The notes below the pieces were generated by a model, which was not told the origin of the DNA, did not search any database, and saw only the letters and a program-made list of their open reading frames with translations. From Rhodopseudomonas infernalis (GTDB lineage Bacteria; Pseudomonadota; Alphaproteobacteria; Rhizobiales; Xanthobacteraceae), in contig NZ_JAJNAL010000002.1 of NCBI RefSeq assembly GCF_022271405.1, positions 62,001 to 126,000 of the forward strand: a stretch of DNA of 64,000 nucleotides, given 5' to 3'. Positions 26,401 to 36,119 of this stretch are shown here, one piece after another. Within the stretch, counting starts at the first letter, position 1. Each line of letters opens with the position of its first letter. A program made the position numbers and the translations under genes.

Positions 26401-27942
26401 ATGACCACGATCGAAATCGCTCCGGTGCTGCAGATCACAGCGGGAAGCAAGGTCTACAGCGGTGTCCACGCGATCGACCAGGTCGACTTTACGCTGCGCC
26501 CCGGCGAGATCCATGCGTTGCTGGGCGAGAACGGCGCGGGCAAATCGACCTTGTGCAAAGCCATAGCGGGCGCCATCAAGCTGACATCCGGCGACTATCT
26601 TCTCGGCGGAGAGAAGGTGTCTTTCTCCTCGCCCGGCGAAGCGTTGGCGCAAGGGGTTGCCATGGTTTACCAGGAAACCAGCCTGGTGCCGTCGATGACG
26701 GTCGCGCAGAACCTCGAGCTCGGCATGGAGAGCTGGTTCACGATCTACCGCAAGATCAACATCGCCGCGCAGCAGTCACAACAGGCCCTGAATTTCAACG
26801 TCGATCCATTGGCGCTGGTGGAAACGCTCGGCACCGCGAAGCGTCAGATGGTGGAGATCGCCCGTGCGGTCCGCCACAATGCGCGCGTCATCATCTTCGA
26901 CGAACCGACCGCCAGCCTCACTCCGGAAGAGATCCAGCATCTGTTCCACCTGCTCAACAGCCTGCGCGCGAAGGGCGTCGGCGTCATTTTCATTTCGCAC
27001 GCTTTGGAAGAAGCGCTGAAGATTGCCGACCGGATCACGATCCTGCGCGACGGCAAGCTGGTACATACCGGTCCGGCGAACGAACTCGACCGGCCGAAGA
27101 TCGTGCGCATGATGGTCGGACGCGACGTCGCGACGAGCCACTACGCGGCCGCCGAAATCGCCGGAGATGCGGCGCTTCCACCGGTGCACGATGCCGAGCC
27201 TGCCAAGCGCAAGCGCGTGTTGGCGGTCGAGAACGTCACCATGGGGAACGTCGTCAAGAACATGTCGTTCTCGGTCTATGAGGGGGAGGTCGTCGGCATC
27301 GCGGGCCTGGTCGGATCGGGCCGAACCGAGATTGCGCACATCATCTGCGGGGCCCGCAAGCGCAACTTCCTCCGCGGCGGACTGGTGTATCTGAACGACA
27401 AGCCGATCCGCTATCGCGTGCCGCGTCAGGCGATCCGCGACGGCATCGTCTACATCACCGAGGACCGCAAGCTCGATGGCTTTTTCGAGACCATGACGGC
27501 CGATGATAACATCTATCTCGGCTATCTCGCCTCGCCCAAAGGACGAAGCCTGTTCTATTCGCTCAGGAAGCGTAAGCAGGTCGCCGATCGGTGGGTCAAG
27601 GCGCTGTCGATCTCGGCGCTCAAGCGCAGTTTGAAGATCATCGAATATTCCGGCGGAAACCAGCAGAAGGTGGTGGTGGCGAAGTCGCTGGCGCAGGAGC
27701 CGTCACTGGTGATCTTCGACGAACCGACGCGCGGTGTCGACGTCGGCGCGATCCCGCAGATTCACGCCTCTATTCGGGAACTTGCCAAGAGCGGCAAAGC
27801 TGTCGTGGTGATCTCCTCGTATCTGCCGGAAGTGCTGGCTCTGTCCGATCGGATACTCGTGGCCCGCGGCGGACGCATCGTCGAGGAAATGCCCGCGTCC
27901 GAAGCGACGGAAGAAAAGATCATGTACGCCGCGATCCATTAA
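26401..27942 (+). CDS. Sugar-type ABC transporter double ATP-binding protein (RbsA/MglA family)
   Basis: 513-residue protein with two ABC domains. The N-terminal domain (about 10-245) has Walker [10 protein letters not shown] and Walker [13 protein letters not shown]. The C-terminal domain (about 270-510) has a degenerate P-loop GLVGSGRTE, signature YSGGNQQKV and Walker [13 protein letters not shown], as usual for this family. It energises the operon's permeases. GGAGGA sits upstream of the ATG, 9 nt after the previous stop. Confidence 0.92.
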   Translation: MTTIEIAPVLQITAGSKVYSGVHAIDQVDFTLRPGEIHALLGENGAGKSTLCKAIAGAIKLTSGDYLLGGEKVSFSSPGEALAQGVAMVYQETSLVPSMTVAQNLELGMESWFTIYRKINIAAQQSQQALNFNVDPLALVETLGTAKRQMVEIARAVRHNARVIIFDEPTASLTPEEIQHLFHLLNSLRAKGVGVIFISHALEEALKIADRITILRDGKLVHTGPANELDRPKIVRMMVGRDVATSHYAAAEIAGDAALPPVHDAEPAKRKRVLAVENVTMGNVVKNMSFSVYEGEVVGIAGLVGSGRTEIAHIICGARKRNFLRGGLVYLNDKPIRYRVPRQAIRDGIVYITEDRKLDGFFETMTADDNIYLGYLASPKGRSLFYSLRKRKQVADRWVKALSISALKRSLKIIEYSGGNQQKVVVAKSLAQEPSLVIFDEPTRGVDVGAIPQIHASIRELAKSGKAVVVISSYLPEVLALSDRILVARGGRIVEEMPASEATEEKIMYAAIH

Positions 27943-27989
27943 ACAGGACAGCGCGGTTACTATTCCAACAATCCCACTTGCGAGACTCC

Positions 27990-29201
27990 ATGCTTTATCC
28001 CGAATCTGAGCGCGTTGCCGTCGTCAAGCACCGCCTGTTGTCCTTCATGGACCGATACATCTATCCGAACGAGGAACGCTTCTACAAAGAAGCTGAAGAA
28101 CTCGGCCCCTGGAAGGTCTATCCGACAGTCGAGGAGCTCAAGCCGCTCGCGCGCGAGCAGGGTCTCTGGAATCTATTTCTGCCCGACAGCGAACATGGCG
28201 CGGGCCTTACCAATCTCGAATATGCCAGTCTTTGCGAAGTAATGGGCCGCTCACATCTCGCGCCCGAAGTCTTCAATTGCTCGGCTCCCGACACCGGAAA
28301 TATGGAAGTGCTGGCGCGCTACGGGACCGCCGAGCATCAGGAGCGTTGGCTAAAGCCACTGCTGGCCGGTGAGATCCGGTCTTGCTTCGCCATGACCGAG
28401 CCCGCGGTGGCGTCCAGCGATGCAACCAATATCGAGAGCCGTATCGTGCGCGATGGCGACAGCTACGTCATCAACGGACGCAAATGGTACACCACCAATG
28501 CCACCGACCCGCGCTGCAAGATCTGCATCTTCATGGGCAAGACCGATCCGGACAATCCGAACCGGCATCAGCAGCAATCGATGATCCTGGTGCCGATGGA
28601 TACGCCGGGCGTCGAGGTGCTTCGCCCGATTCCGGTGTTCGGCTTCTACGGCGTTCCGGATCGTGCATCCGAAGTGGTGTTTCGTGACGTTCGTGTCCCG
28701 GTGTCGAATATTCTGCTCGGCGAGGGGCGGGGATTCGAGATCGCTCAGGGGCGCCTTGGGCCCGGACGTATTCACCACTGTATGCGACTGATCGGGCTCG
28801 CCGAGCGAACGCTGGAAAAGATGTGCCGACGCGCCGCCAGCCGGGTGGCATTCGGCAAGCCGGTCTCGGAACAGACCGTGACGCAGGAGCGGATCGCGGA
28901 ATCCCGCATCATGATCGAGCAGGCCCGTTTGCTCACGCTCAATGCGGCCCATGCGATGGATACGGTCGGCAACAAGGTCGCCAAGACCGAGATCGCAATG
29001 ATCAAGGTCGCGGTGCCCAACATGGCCTGCCAGGTGATCGACTGGGCGATCCAGGCGCATGGCGGTGGCGGCACGAGCAATGATTTCGGCCTGACGGCCG
29101 CATATGCGACGGCGCGGCTGCTACGCCTGGCCGATGGTCCGGACGAAGTGCACCGCAACCAGATCGCCCGGCTGGAATTGAGGAAGTATTCGAACAAATA
29201 G
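27990..29201 (+). CDS. Acyl-CoA dehydrogenase family protein
   Basis: 403-residue flavoenzyme predicted to oxidise an acyl-CoA at the alpha-beta bond. The N-terminal helical domain (about 1-125) is followed by the FAD/substrate motif [19 protein letters not shown] and the beta domain ingress [15 protein letters not shown]. The C-terminal domain carries [21 protein letters not shown] and the FAD-contacting [14 protein letters not shown]. The pattern resembles the ACAD10/11-like subgroup. It ends the transport operon, 47 nt after the ATPase, so it may act on the carbon skeleton of the imported compound after CoA activation. No ligase gene is present nearby. Confidence 0.88.
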   Translation: MLYPESERVAVVKHRLLSFMDRYIYPNEERFYKEAEELGPWKVYPTVEELKPLAREQGLWNLFLPDSEHGAGLTNLEYASLCEVMGRSHLAPEVFNCSAPDTGNMEVLARYGTAEHQERWLKPLLAGEIRSCFAMTEPAVASSDATNIESRIVRDGDSYVINGRKWYTTNATDPRCKICIFMGKTDPDNPNRHQQQSMILVPMDTPGVEVLRPIPVFGFYGVPDRASEVVFRDVRVPVSNILLGEGRGFEIAQGRLGPGRIHHCMRLIGLAERTLEKMCRRAASRVAFGKPVSEQTVTQERIAESRIMIEQARLLTLNAAHAMDTVGNKVAKTEIAMIKVAVPNMACQVIDWAIQAHGGGGTSNDFGLTAAYATARLLRLADGPDEVHRNQIARLELRKYSNK

Positions 29202-29269
29202 TATCCGCCGGCCCCATGATGCTGGCGTAGCCGGTTATCAGCACCGCATCGAACAGTGAGACCGCGACC

Positions 29270-29435
29270 GTCTGTGATCCCGTCGATGCCGACCGGACAA
29301 TCGAACACCATGCCGTCCGGTCCCTGGAAATACAGGAAGCGGGCGCCGGCTGTCGGCTGCCGGCCAGGGGCCGAACACGATCGCAACGCGCTGCTCCGAC
29401 AGATGATAGAACGACCGCCGCACGTCGTCGTTAAA
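29270..29435 (-). pseudogene. Remnant of a VOC extradiol-dioxygenase-like C-terminus
   Basis: On the minus strand one frame encodes FNDDVRRSFYHLSEQRVAIVFGP, and after a frame change near 29365 another encodes ARFLYFQGPDGMVFDCPVGID. Both match the end of VOC-fold ring-cleavage dioxygenases (the latter their FLYFQGPDGMVFEY-type terminus). There is no start, and the frame is broken, so this is a decayed fragment. Confidence 0.55.
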
Positions 29436-29454
29436 CGTCTCAGTCAGCTTACGC

Positions 29455-29645
29455 CTACTGCCCGCGCCACACCGGCTGGCGCTTGCTGAGAAAGGCGTCG
29501 AGTCCTTCCTGGGCATGCTGGGCCTGAAGGTTCTTCGCCATCACTGCACGGGTATAGTCATAGGCGACGCCGTGAACGCGGGCGATTACCGGCTGCGGGA
29601 GATGGACGATAGCTTGCATCACCTCGGCGCACTCGGCGAACAGCC
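29455..29645 (-). pseudogene. Enoyl-CoA hydratase remnant with internal deletion
   Basis: The minus strand encodes LFAECAEVMQAIVHLPQPVI and RVHGVAYDY from the hydratase/crotonase N-terminal half. This joins directly to VMAKNLQAQHAQEGLDAFLS and KRQPVWRGQ from the C-terminus, then a stop at 29457-29455. Roughly 150 residues, including the oxyanion-hole region, are missing in frame. It cannot be a functional hydratase. Confidence 0.65.
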
Positions 29646-29673
29646 CGTCGACATTTCCACATTCTGGAAATCC

Positions 29674-29760
29674 TCAACGGCCGGAGAAGACCGGCGCGCG
29701 TTTCGTCAGGAACGCGGCGATGCCTTCGCGACAAGTAACCGAGATTGGTGAGTGACAGCG
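29674..29760 (-). pseudogene. Second enoyl-CoA hydratase C-terminal fragment
   Basis: Immediately upstream (in minus-strand sense) of the other fragment, the sequence EGIAAFLTKRAPVFSGR ends at a stop at 29676-29674. This is a textbook crotonase-family C-terminus. The preceding frame loses family similarity within about 20 codons. It represents a second, distinct gene reduced to its tail. Confidence 0.55.
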
Positions 29761-29798
29761 CGGCTTCGGAGCCGTGGCCGAGTGACTGAACAGCTCCA

Positions 29799-30275
29799 TC
29801 AGAACGGCGCGACCCTAAACGGCAACCTCAGCCCGTAGGCGAAGATGCCGACCGACATCACCGACAGGGCAATTCCGGAAGCCGACACGGCGGGCCAACG
29901 TGCCTCGCGGTTCGCGAGGCCGCTCACGGCGACGACTCCGAACGTGGCGAGCGCCAGTCCGGCCGATTCGATTGCTGCGGCAAACAGCAGAACGCTGGCG
30001 GAGATCAGCAGCGCCGGACGAAGGCAAGACCAGTTGAACGGCGCGTTGCTGGCCGATCGGTCGGTGATCGGCCGGCGGCGTAGTGCACTGATTCCGATCA
30101 GCACGCCGATGCAGGACAGCAGCAGACCGAGCAGGGCCGGGAAATAGCCCGGTCCCATTCGCATCGCCGTTCCCAACGGGTAATTGACGGCGACGAGTGA
30201 AAACGAGATCCCGAACAGAACGAACGCCGCGCCAGCCATGAATTCGCGCTGATCGAGTCTGCGCCGAAAAGACAT
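29799..30275 (-). CDS. Tripartite tricarboxylate transporter small subunit (TctB family), orphan
   Basis: 158-residue integral membrane protein with about four hydrophobic helices. It has the TctB opening REFMAGAAFVLFGISF, the conserved YPLGTAMRMGPGYFPALLG loop, and GVLIGISALRRR. The ATG at 30275 has AGGAG 6 nt upstream. TctB works with the large channel TctA and a periplasmic TctC; neither is in the window. Together with adjacent decayed catabolic fragments it looks like a survivor of a larger eroded locus. Confidence 0.8.
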   Translation of the reverse strand: MSFRRRLDQREFMAGAAFVLFGISFSLVAVNYPLGTAMRMGPGYFPALLGLLLSCIGVLIGISALRRRPITDRSASNAPFNWSCLRPALLISASVLLFAAAIESAGLALATFGVVAVSGLANREARWPAVSASGIALSVMSVGIFAYGLRLPFRVAPF

Positions 30276-30875
30276 TGTTACTCCTGAGACGTGCGGCGAC
30301 GCGATCATCCGTAAATCGTCGACGACATCGAAGATCGCGAAGGCGACCCAGTGCGGAAAGGCCTCGCAATTTCTCTCCAAATGGCCGGCCCGGCAATGAA
30401 ATACTGTTACAAATGCGGACGCCGATAGAGAGGAATACGATTGCTACGCGACGTTGGCCTAGAAGAACTTCGCGCGGACGGCCTGCGATGCGGTGAGAGC
30501 TAGCGTCGGGATATAGGCGTTCAACAGAGCGCTGCGCAACAGCGCTCGCGATCCTGTCGATGGCGCGTGCGTGACCAATGATTCCGCGGGTGGAGCAAAG
30601 GAAGGTCGACTCGTTTTGGCGCAAGCCGATCGGTGCGTTGTTCGTATCCTGTGTGACTACAAGACTGGCCCACGATAGCGTTCGGCCATGTTGTTAGTTA
30701 TGCGCGATGGTCGTGTTCTCAATCCCGCGCCACATTTGAAACGCGGTTTCATTGACCATGTAGCGGCGTCTCCGCAATATGGTGTGGGCATGAGGCGCGG
30801 CGTTGCTGCGCTGATCAAATAACGACTGCAACGATCGTCGATCGTCGCCGGCAGGTCGATCGAACTGGAGGCATC
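30276..30875. other. 600-nt gene-poor gap with a possible short fragment
   Basis: No convincing gene fills this interval. An in-frame stretch at 30688-30822 (+) encodes 44 residues ending YGVGMRRGVAALIK. It reads like the tail of a lost protein, but I could not assign a family. The last ~50 nt should hold the promoter and ribosome-binding site (GGAG) of the downstream ABC operon. Confidence 0.4.
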
Positions 30876-31967
30876 ATGAGAGATCAGAACGACCACGGCC
30901 TGAGCCGCCGCAAATTGCTGCTCGGTGCGGCGGCGACGTCGGTGGCGTTGCCGTCCGGCTTGTTCGGCGCGCAGGCGCTGCCGGGACGTCCCGCTCCTTA
31001 TGATTTCGCCGATGCTCCGATCTGCCGCGCGTCCGCAGAGGGAGCCGCGCCGGTGCTGACCGGCGCACCTCGCAAGCTGAAGTTTTCCTGGAACGCCAAC
31101 GCCGTGTGTTCGGTGCAGGTGCCGGTGGCGATCGACTACGGCTTCTTCCAGAAGCAGAATCTCGACGTCGAGCTGGTGAACTTTTCGGGATCGACCGATC
31201 AGTTGCTCGAGGCGATCGCGACCGGCAAGAGCGACGGCGGCGTCGGCATGGCGCTGCGCTGGCTGAAGCCGCTGGAGCAGGGCTTCGACGTCAAGATCGT
31301 CGCCGGCACGCACGGCGGATGTCTGCGCGCGCTGGCGCCGGCAAAATCCGGCATCAAGACTCTGGCTGACCTCAAGGGCAAGATCGTCGCGACCGCAGAC
31401 CTCACCAGTCCCGACAAGAACTTCTTCTCGATCCAGCTCGCCAAGGCCGGCATCGATCCGGTCAAGGATGTCGAATGGCGACAGTATCCGGGCAATCTGG
31501 TGCGGCTCGCCGTCGAGAAGGGGGAGGTGCATGCGCTGACCGGATCCGATCCACTGACCTACGCGTGGCTCAAGGACGGTGAATTCACCGAGGTCGCGTC
31601 CAATCTCAACGGCATCTATGCCAACGTCAGTTGCTGTGTGGTCGGCGCGCGCGCCAGTCTGATCCGCGACGAGCCGCTGGTGGCGAGGGCGTTGACGCAG
31701 GGGCTGCTAGATGCCGCGCAGTTCTGCTCGAAGAATCCCGAGAAGGCGGCAAAGTCGTTCCTGCCCTTCGCGCCGAAGACGGTCACCGAAGAGGATCTGG
31801 TGGAACTGATCCGCTACCACACCCACGATCATCATCCGACCGGCGATCGGCTGAAGAGCGAGCTGAAGCTCTATGCCGACGATCTGAAGATCGTGTCGGT
31901 GATCAAGCAGTCGACCGACACCACCAAGTTCGCGGACAAAATCTATGCCGACGTATTCCGCGTCTGA
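30876..31967 (+). CDS. NitT/TauT-family ABC transporter binding protein (system 1), Tat signal
   Basis: 363-residue periplasmic receptor. The N-terminus contains a twin-arginine motif (SRRKLLLG) and a hydrophobic stretch. After a ~30-residue spacer comes an NMT1/SsuA-type fold: CSVQVPVAIDYGFFQKQNLD, LLEAIATGKSDGGVGMALRW, KTLADLKGKIVATAD. A Cys pair (SCCVVGA) lies mid-protein. It is clearly paralogous to the binding protein at 60966-61997, including LKPLEQGFDVK and HGGC segments. Family members bind taurine, alkanesulfonates, nitrate or thiamine precursors. The sulfur setting favours an organosulfur ligand. GGAG precedes the ATG. Confidence 0.85.
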   Translation: MRDQNDHGLSRRKLLLGAAATSVALPSGLFGAQALPGRPAPYDFADAPICRASAEGAAPVLTGAPRKLKFSWNANAVCSVQVPVAIDYGFFQKQNLDVELVNFSGSTDQLLEAIATGKSDGGVGMALRWLKPLEQGFDVKIVAGTHGGCLRALAPAKSGIKTLADLKGKIVATADLTSPDKNFFSIQLAKAGIDPVKDVEWRQYPGNLVRLAVEKGEVHALTGSDPLTYAWLKDGEFTEVASNLNGIYANVSCCVVGARASLIRDEPLVARALTQGLLDAAQFCSKNPEKAAKSFLPFAPKTVTEEDLVELIRYHTHDHHPTGDRLKSELKLYADDLKIVSVIKQSTDTTKFADKIYADVFRV

Positions 31968-32973
31968 GACGCTCGATCTGCCGGTCGCCTCGTCGGAGAC
32001 GGCGGGATTCCCCACGGTTCTCCGCGGCCTGCGCGGACGTGTCGTCGGCTTTGCGGCGAGCGCGGTCTGGATGGTGTTCGGTCTGTCGTGCTGGTGGCGG
32101 GAGGATCTCGGGGACTGGACGCGCACCAACGAGGTGGCGATTGGCGCATTGGTGATCGCCGGCGTGCTGCTGGTCGCATCGATTGCCGGGTTGTGGTCGG
32201 AGCGAGCGGCCGCATTGGTCCGGCACCGTGCACCCTGGCTGGTGGTGCTCGGTGCGGTGTTTTCGGTGTGGGAAGTCGCCACCGCCAAGCTCGGCTGGCT
32301 GCCGCTGCCGTTCTTTCCGCCGCCGCAGGCGATCGTCGAGGTCTTCACCGACGATCTGCCGAAGCTGCTCGATAGCGTGATCTCCTCGATCAAGCTGCAA
32401 CTCGGTGGCTACGCGATCGGCGCAGGGCTGGGATTCATCACCGGCGTCTCGATCGGCTGGTCGCGTGCGGTCGGGTACTGGGTGCACCCGCTGCTGCGGT
32501 TCATCGGGCCGCTGCCGGCGACCGCGTGGTTGCCGATCGCGTTCTTCGCGTTTCCGTCGAGCTGGAGCGCCTCCACTTTCCTGATCGCGCTCGCCACCGG
32601 CTTTCCGGTGACGGTGCTGACCTGGTCGGGGGTCGCCAGCGTTAGCAACGCTTACTACGACGTCGCGCGCACGCTCGGCGCCAAGCCGTCGTTCCTGGTG
32701 TTCAAGGTCGCGATTCCGGCGGCGCTGCCGCACGTCTTCGTCGGCCTGTTCATGGGGCTCGGCGCCTCCTTCGCTGTGCTGGTGGTCGCGGAGATGATGG
32801 GCGTCAAATCCGGGCTGGGCTGGTATCTGCAATGGGCCCAGGGCTGGGCGTCCTATTCCAACATGTACGCAGCGCTGCTGGTGATGTCTCTACTGTGCTC
32901 GGGTGCGATTACGCTGTTGTTCAAGGTGCGGGATCGCTTGCTGATCTGGCAGAAGGGTGTCGTCAAATGGTGA
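31945..32973 (+). CDS. NitT/TauT-family ABC transporter permease (system 1)
   Basis: 342-residue permease. Unlike standard ~260-residue SsuC/TauC proteins it has an extra N-terminal ~90 residues with about two more hydrophobic segments. The core has GLGFITGVSIGWSRAVGYWV, LRFIGPLPATAWLPIAFFAF, and the EAA-type loop DVARTLGAKPSFLVFKVAIP. Its start overlaps the binding-protein end by 23 nt. The paralogous permease at 62008-63006 has the same N-terminal extension, so the two systems form one subfamily. Confidence 0.86.
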   Translation: MPTYSASETLDLPVASSETAGFPTVLRGLRGRVVGFAASAVWMVFGLSCWWREDLGDWTRTNEVAIGALVIAGVLLVASIAGLWSERAAALVRHRAPWLVVLGAVFSVWEVATAKLGWLPLPFFPPPQAIVEVFTDDLPKLLDSVISSIKLQLGGYAIGAGLGFITGVSIGWSRAVGYWVHPLLRFIGPLPATAWLPIAFFAFPSSWSASTFLIALATGFPVTVLTWSGVASVSNAYYDVARTLGAKPSFLVFKVAIPAALPHVFVGLFMGLGASFAVLVVAEMMGVKSGLGWYLQWAQGWASYSNMYAALLVMSLLCSGAITLLFKVRDRLLIWQKGVVKW

Positions 32974-33761
32974 GCGCACTGGCGTTGAAACAGGAGGCGA
33001 CGCTCGCCGGCGCTGCGCTCGACGTCGATGACGTCAGCCATCACTTCGACATCGACGGCAAGGTGCTGCCGGTGCTCGACCATGTCACGCTGAACGCCAA
33101 GCCCGGCGAGTTCGTCGCGCTGCTCGGCCCATCCGGCTGCGGCAAGTCCACGCTGCTGCGGCTGGTCGCGGGGCTCGAGCCGCCGCGCTCCGGCCGCCTG
33201 CTGGAGGACGGCCGCGTCATCACCGGCCCGCATCCGTCGCGGGTGGTGGTGTTCCAGGACCCGACGCTGTTTCCGTGGCGCACGGTGTGGAAGAACGTCG
33301 CGCTCGGGCTCGAAGCGCAGGGCATCATCAAGAGCGAGCGTCACCGCGTCGACGCGGCGCTCGAACTGGTGGGCCTCAGCAGCTTCGCCAACGCCTATCC
33401 GCATCAACTCTCGGGCGGCATGGCGCAGCGGGTGTCGCTGGCGCGGGCGCTGGTCAACGATCCGCAGATCCTGATTCTCGACGAGCCGCTCGGCAAGCTC
33501 GACTCGCTGACGCGGCTCAGCATGCAGACCGAGATCGTGTCGCTGTGGCAGCGCAATGGCTTCACCACGCTGCTGGTGACACACGACGTCGAGGAGGCGC
33601 TGTTTCTGGCGCAACGCGTCATCGTGTTCAGTGATCGGCCGGCCCGCATCAAGGCCGACATCGCGGTCGATCTGCCGTATCCGCGGCGGCGCGGCGATCA
33701 GCGTCTGGCCGATCTGCGCCACGACATTCTCGGACTGCTCGGACTGGACGCAACATGGTGA
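32967..33761 (+). CDS. NitT/TauT-family ABC transporter ATP-binding protein (system 1)
   Basis: 264-residue SsuB/TauB-type ATPase: Walker A GPSGCGKST, Q-loop VVFQDPTLFPW, signature LSGGMAQRVSLARAL, Walker B ILILDEPLGKLD and switch histidine in LLVTHDVEEAL. Its ATG sits inside ATGGTGA, overlapping the permease stop by 7 nt. The following DUF1847 gene overlaps this one through the same ATGGTGA arrangement, so the four genes are tightly coupled. Confidence 0.92.
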   Translation: MVSALALKQEATLAGAALDVDDVSHHFDIDGKVLPVLDHVTLNAKPGEFVALLGPSGCGKSTLLRLVAGLEPPRSGRLLEDGRVITGPHPSRVVVFQDPTLFPWRTVWKNVALGLEAQGIIKSERHRVDAALELVGLSSFANAYPHQLSGGMAQRVSLARALVNDPQILILDEPLGKLDSLTRLSMQTEIVSLWQRNGFTTLLVTHDVEEALFLAQRVIVFSDRPARIKADIAVDLPYPRRRGDQRLADLRHDILGLLGLDATW

Positions 33762-34423
33762 AGAAGAGCGTCGCGGAGCTGTCCTGCGCGGATTGCGGCC
33801 CGCTGAACTGCGATCGACGAGACCAGAAGTTTCCAAAATTCTGTCTCACCGAAGCGGTCGATACCGATCTGTTGAACGAAACCCTCGAACTTTACACCGG
33901 CGCCGGCCTTGACGGGCGGATCGCGCATGCCGCGGCTGAGGTCGAAGGGCTGTATTACGGCAAGCTGTCGCGGGTCGAGGAGACCGTCGCGTTCGCGCGT
34001 CGGATCGGTGCGCAGAAGATCGGCGTGGCGAGCTGCGTCGGGTTGATGTCGGAGGCCAAGATCTTCGTCAAAGTGCTCGAACGCGCCGGCTTCAGGCCCT
34101 ACACCGTCGCTTGCAAGCTCGGCTCGGTTGACAAGACCGCGATCGGCATTCCCGAGGAGCTGAAGATCAAGAGCGGCAGCTTCGAGGGAATGTGCAATCC
34201 TGCCTTGCAGGCCAAGGCGCTGAACGCGGTGAACACCGATCTCAACGTGATGATCGGCCTGTGCGTCGGCCACGACTCACTGTTCTATCGCTATTCGAAG
34301 GCGCCGGTGACGACGCTGGTGGTCAAGGACCGGGTGCTCGGGCACAATCCGGTTGCGGCGCTGTACACCGCCGAGACCTATTGCTCCCGGCTGCAGGATG
34401 CCGAGCGGTTGCAGGCGCTCTGA
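33755..34423 (+). CDS. DUF1847 cysteine-rich metal-binding protein
   Basis: 222-residue cytoplasmic protein of unknown function. The N-terminus has a Cys cluster, SCADCGPLNC followed by FC about 20 residues later. Further cysteines lie in VASCVGLMSEAK, VACKLGS, GMCNPALQA and GLCVGHDS. The regular repetition fits a metal or Fe-S site. DUF1847 genes are often near anaerobic or sulfur metabolism. Coupling by a 7-nt overlap to an ABC ATPase suggests it processes or senses the imported compound. No catalytic function can be assigned. Confidence 0.82.
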   Translation: MVKKSVAELSCADCGPLNCDRRDQKFPKFCLTEAVDTDLLNETLELYTGAGLDGRIAHAAAEVEGLYYGKLSRVEETVAFARRIGAQKIGVASCVGLMSEAKIFVKVLERAGFRPYTVACKLGSVDKTAIGIPEELKIKSGSFEGMCNPALQAKALNAVNTDLNVMIGLCVGHDSLFYRYSKAPVTTLVVKDRVLGHNPVAALYTAETYCSRLQDAERLQAL

Positions 34424-34520
34424 AGCGCCTGCTGCCGAAGCGGCGCCGCCCGATCTCTTTCCCTTGGTCGGCATTGGCGATATCCGTAGCACCGTCGCAT
34501 TCACCGCTCAGGATTGACGC

Positions 34521-36119
34521 GTGACGTCATCACAACATCCGACCACCCGTGTCGTCAGCGTCGCGGACATTCATGCAGCTTTGATCGAGGGGCGCGAAAT
34601 CGCCTTGCTCGATGTGCGGGAGGAGGGGCCGTTTTCGCGCGGCCATCCGCTGTTCGCGGTGCCGCTGCCGCTCAGCCGGATCGAACTGGATGTGCTCGAT
34701 CTGGTGCCACGCCTTGACGCGCCGATCGTGCTCTACGACGACGGCGAAGGCTTGGTCGCGCGTGCCGCGCATAAGCTGGCTTCGCTCGGCTACAGCAACG
34801 TCGCGCGGCTCGACGGTGGGCTCGATGGCTGGCGTCGCGCAGGCGGCGAAGTGTTCATCGACGTCAACGTGCCGAGCAAGGCGTTCGGCGAGTTGGTGGA
34901 GTCGCAGCGGCATACGCCGTCGCTGCCGGCCGCGGAGGTCGAGCGACTGATCAAGGATCAGGCCGACATCGTCGTGCTGGATTCGCGCCGCTTCGAGGAA
35001 TATCGCACGATGTCGATCCCGACCGGCACCAGCGTGCCGGGCGGCGAACTGGTGCTGCGACTGCAGGATGTCGCGCCGCGGCCGGAGACGACAGTGATCG
35101 TCAATTGCGCCGGACGGACGAGGTCGATCATCGGCACGCAATCGCTGATCAATGCTGGTGTTCCCAACAAGGTCTATGCGCTGCGCAACGGCACGATCGG
35201 CTGGACGCTGGCGGGATTGCAGGTGGAGCGCGGGGCGGACAAGCGGTTTCCGAAACTGTCCGAGACGGCGAGGGAGGTCGCGCGCGAGCGCGCGCAAGCG
35301 CTGGCGGATCGCGTCGGCGTACGAACCATCGATCGAGATACACTGGCTCGCTCGCGCAGCCAGCGCGACGTGACGTTGTACCTGCTCGACGTCCGCACGC
35401 CGGAGGAATTCGAAGCCGGGCATCTGGCCGGCTTTCGCTCTGCACCCGGCGGGCAGTTGGTGCAGGCGACCGACGAATGGGTCGGCGTGCGCCATGCCCG
35501 TCTGGTACTGGCCGACGATGACGGCGTGCGGGCGACGCTCGCCGCCTCGTGGTTGATCCAGATGGGTTGGCGCGACGTCCATGTCTTGCAGGGGCCGATC
35601 GCGGGCGACCTCGAGACAGGACCCCGGCCGCCACGCCGGCCGCCGTTACCAGACGCAGCGATCACGGCGATAACGCCCGCAGAACTTGCGGCTGAGCTGG
35701 ACTCTGCGATCGTGATCGATCTGGCGCCGAGCCCGCGTCATGCGGCCGGCCACATTCCGGGCGCCTGGTTCGCGGTGCGCGCACAACTGGCCGAGGCGTT
35801 GCACCGGCTGCGGCCGGAGGGGCGTCTGGTGCTGACGTCGTGGGACGGCGCGCTGGCGCACTACGCCGCTGCGGAGTTGTTGGCGCTGACCGATCGCCTG
35901 GCGGTGCTATTGGCAGGCGGCACGCAAGCCTGGGAAGCCGCCGGGCTGCCGCTCGAGTCCGGCATCGCACGGGCCGCGGTCGACGTCGATGACGTTTACA
36001 AGCGTCCCTACGAAGGCACCGACAATGCCGCGGCCGCGATGCAAGCCTATCTTGACTGGGAGTTCGGCCTGGTCGAGCAACTCGCCCGCGACGGCACCCA
36101 CGGTTTTCGCGTGCTCTGA
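34521..36119 (+). CDS. Four-domain rhodanese-like protein with one catalytic cysteine
   Basis: 532-residue protein with four rhodanese modules (about 10-110, 125-235, 265-365, 395-485), each with the DVR/DSR and HIPGA- or HxxG-type signatures (LLDVREEGPFSRGH, VVLDSRRFEEYRTM, LLDVRTPEEFEAGH, VIDLAPSPRHAAGH). Only module 2 keeps an active-site cysteine, C196 in NCAGRTRS. The equivalent loops of modules 1, 3 and 4 carry DDGEG, DDDGV and SWDGA. The likely role is transfer of sulfane sulfur by one site, with the rest acting as scaffold. It begins at a GTG 97 nt after the DUF1847 gene. No signal peptide is seen. Confidence 0.87.
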   Translation: MTSSQHPTTRVVSVADIHAALIEGREIALLDVREEGPFSRGHPLFAVPLPLSRIELDVLDLVPRLDAPIVLYDDGEGLVARAAHKLASLGYSNVARLDGGLDGWRRAGGEVFIDVNVPSKAFGELVESQRHTPSLPAAEVERLIKDQADIVVLDSRRFEEYRTMSIPTGTSVPGGELVLRLQDVAPRPETTVIVNCAGRTRSIIGTQSLINAGVPNKVYALRNGTIGWTLAGLQVERGADKRFPKLSETAREVARERAQALADRVGVRTIDRDTLARSRSQRDVTLYLLDVRTPEEFEAGHLAGFRSAPGGQLVQATDEWVGVRHARLVLADDDGVRATLAASWLIQMGWRDVHVLQGPIAGDLETGPRPPRRPPLPDAAITAITPAELAAELDSAIVIDLAPSPRHAAGHIPGAWFAVRAQLAEALHRLRPEGRLVLTSWDGALAHYAAAELLALTDRLAVLLAGGTQAWEAAGLPLESGIARAAVDVDDVYKRPYEGTDNAAAAMQAYLDWEFGLVEQLARDGTHGFRVL

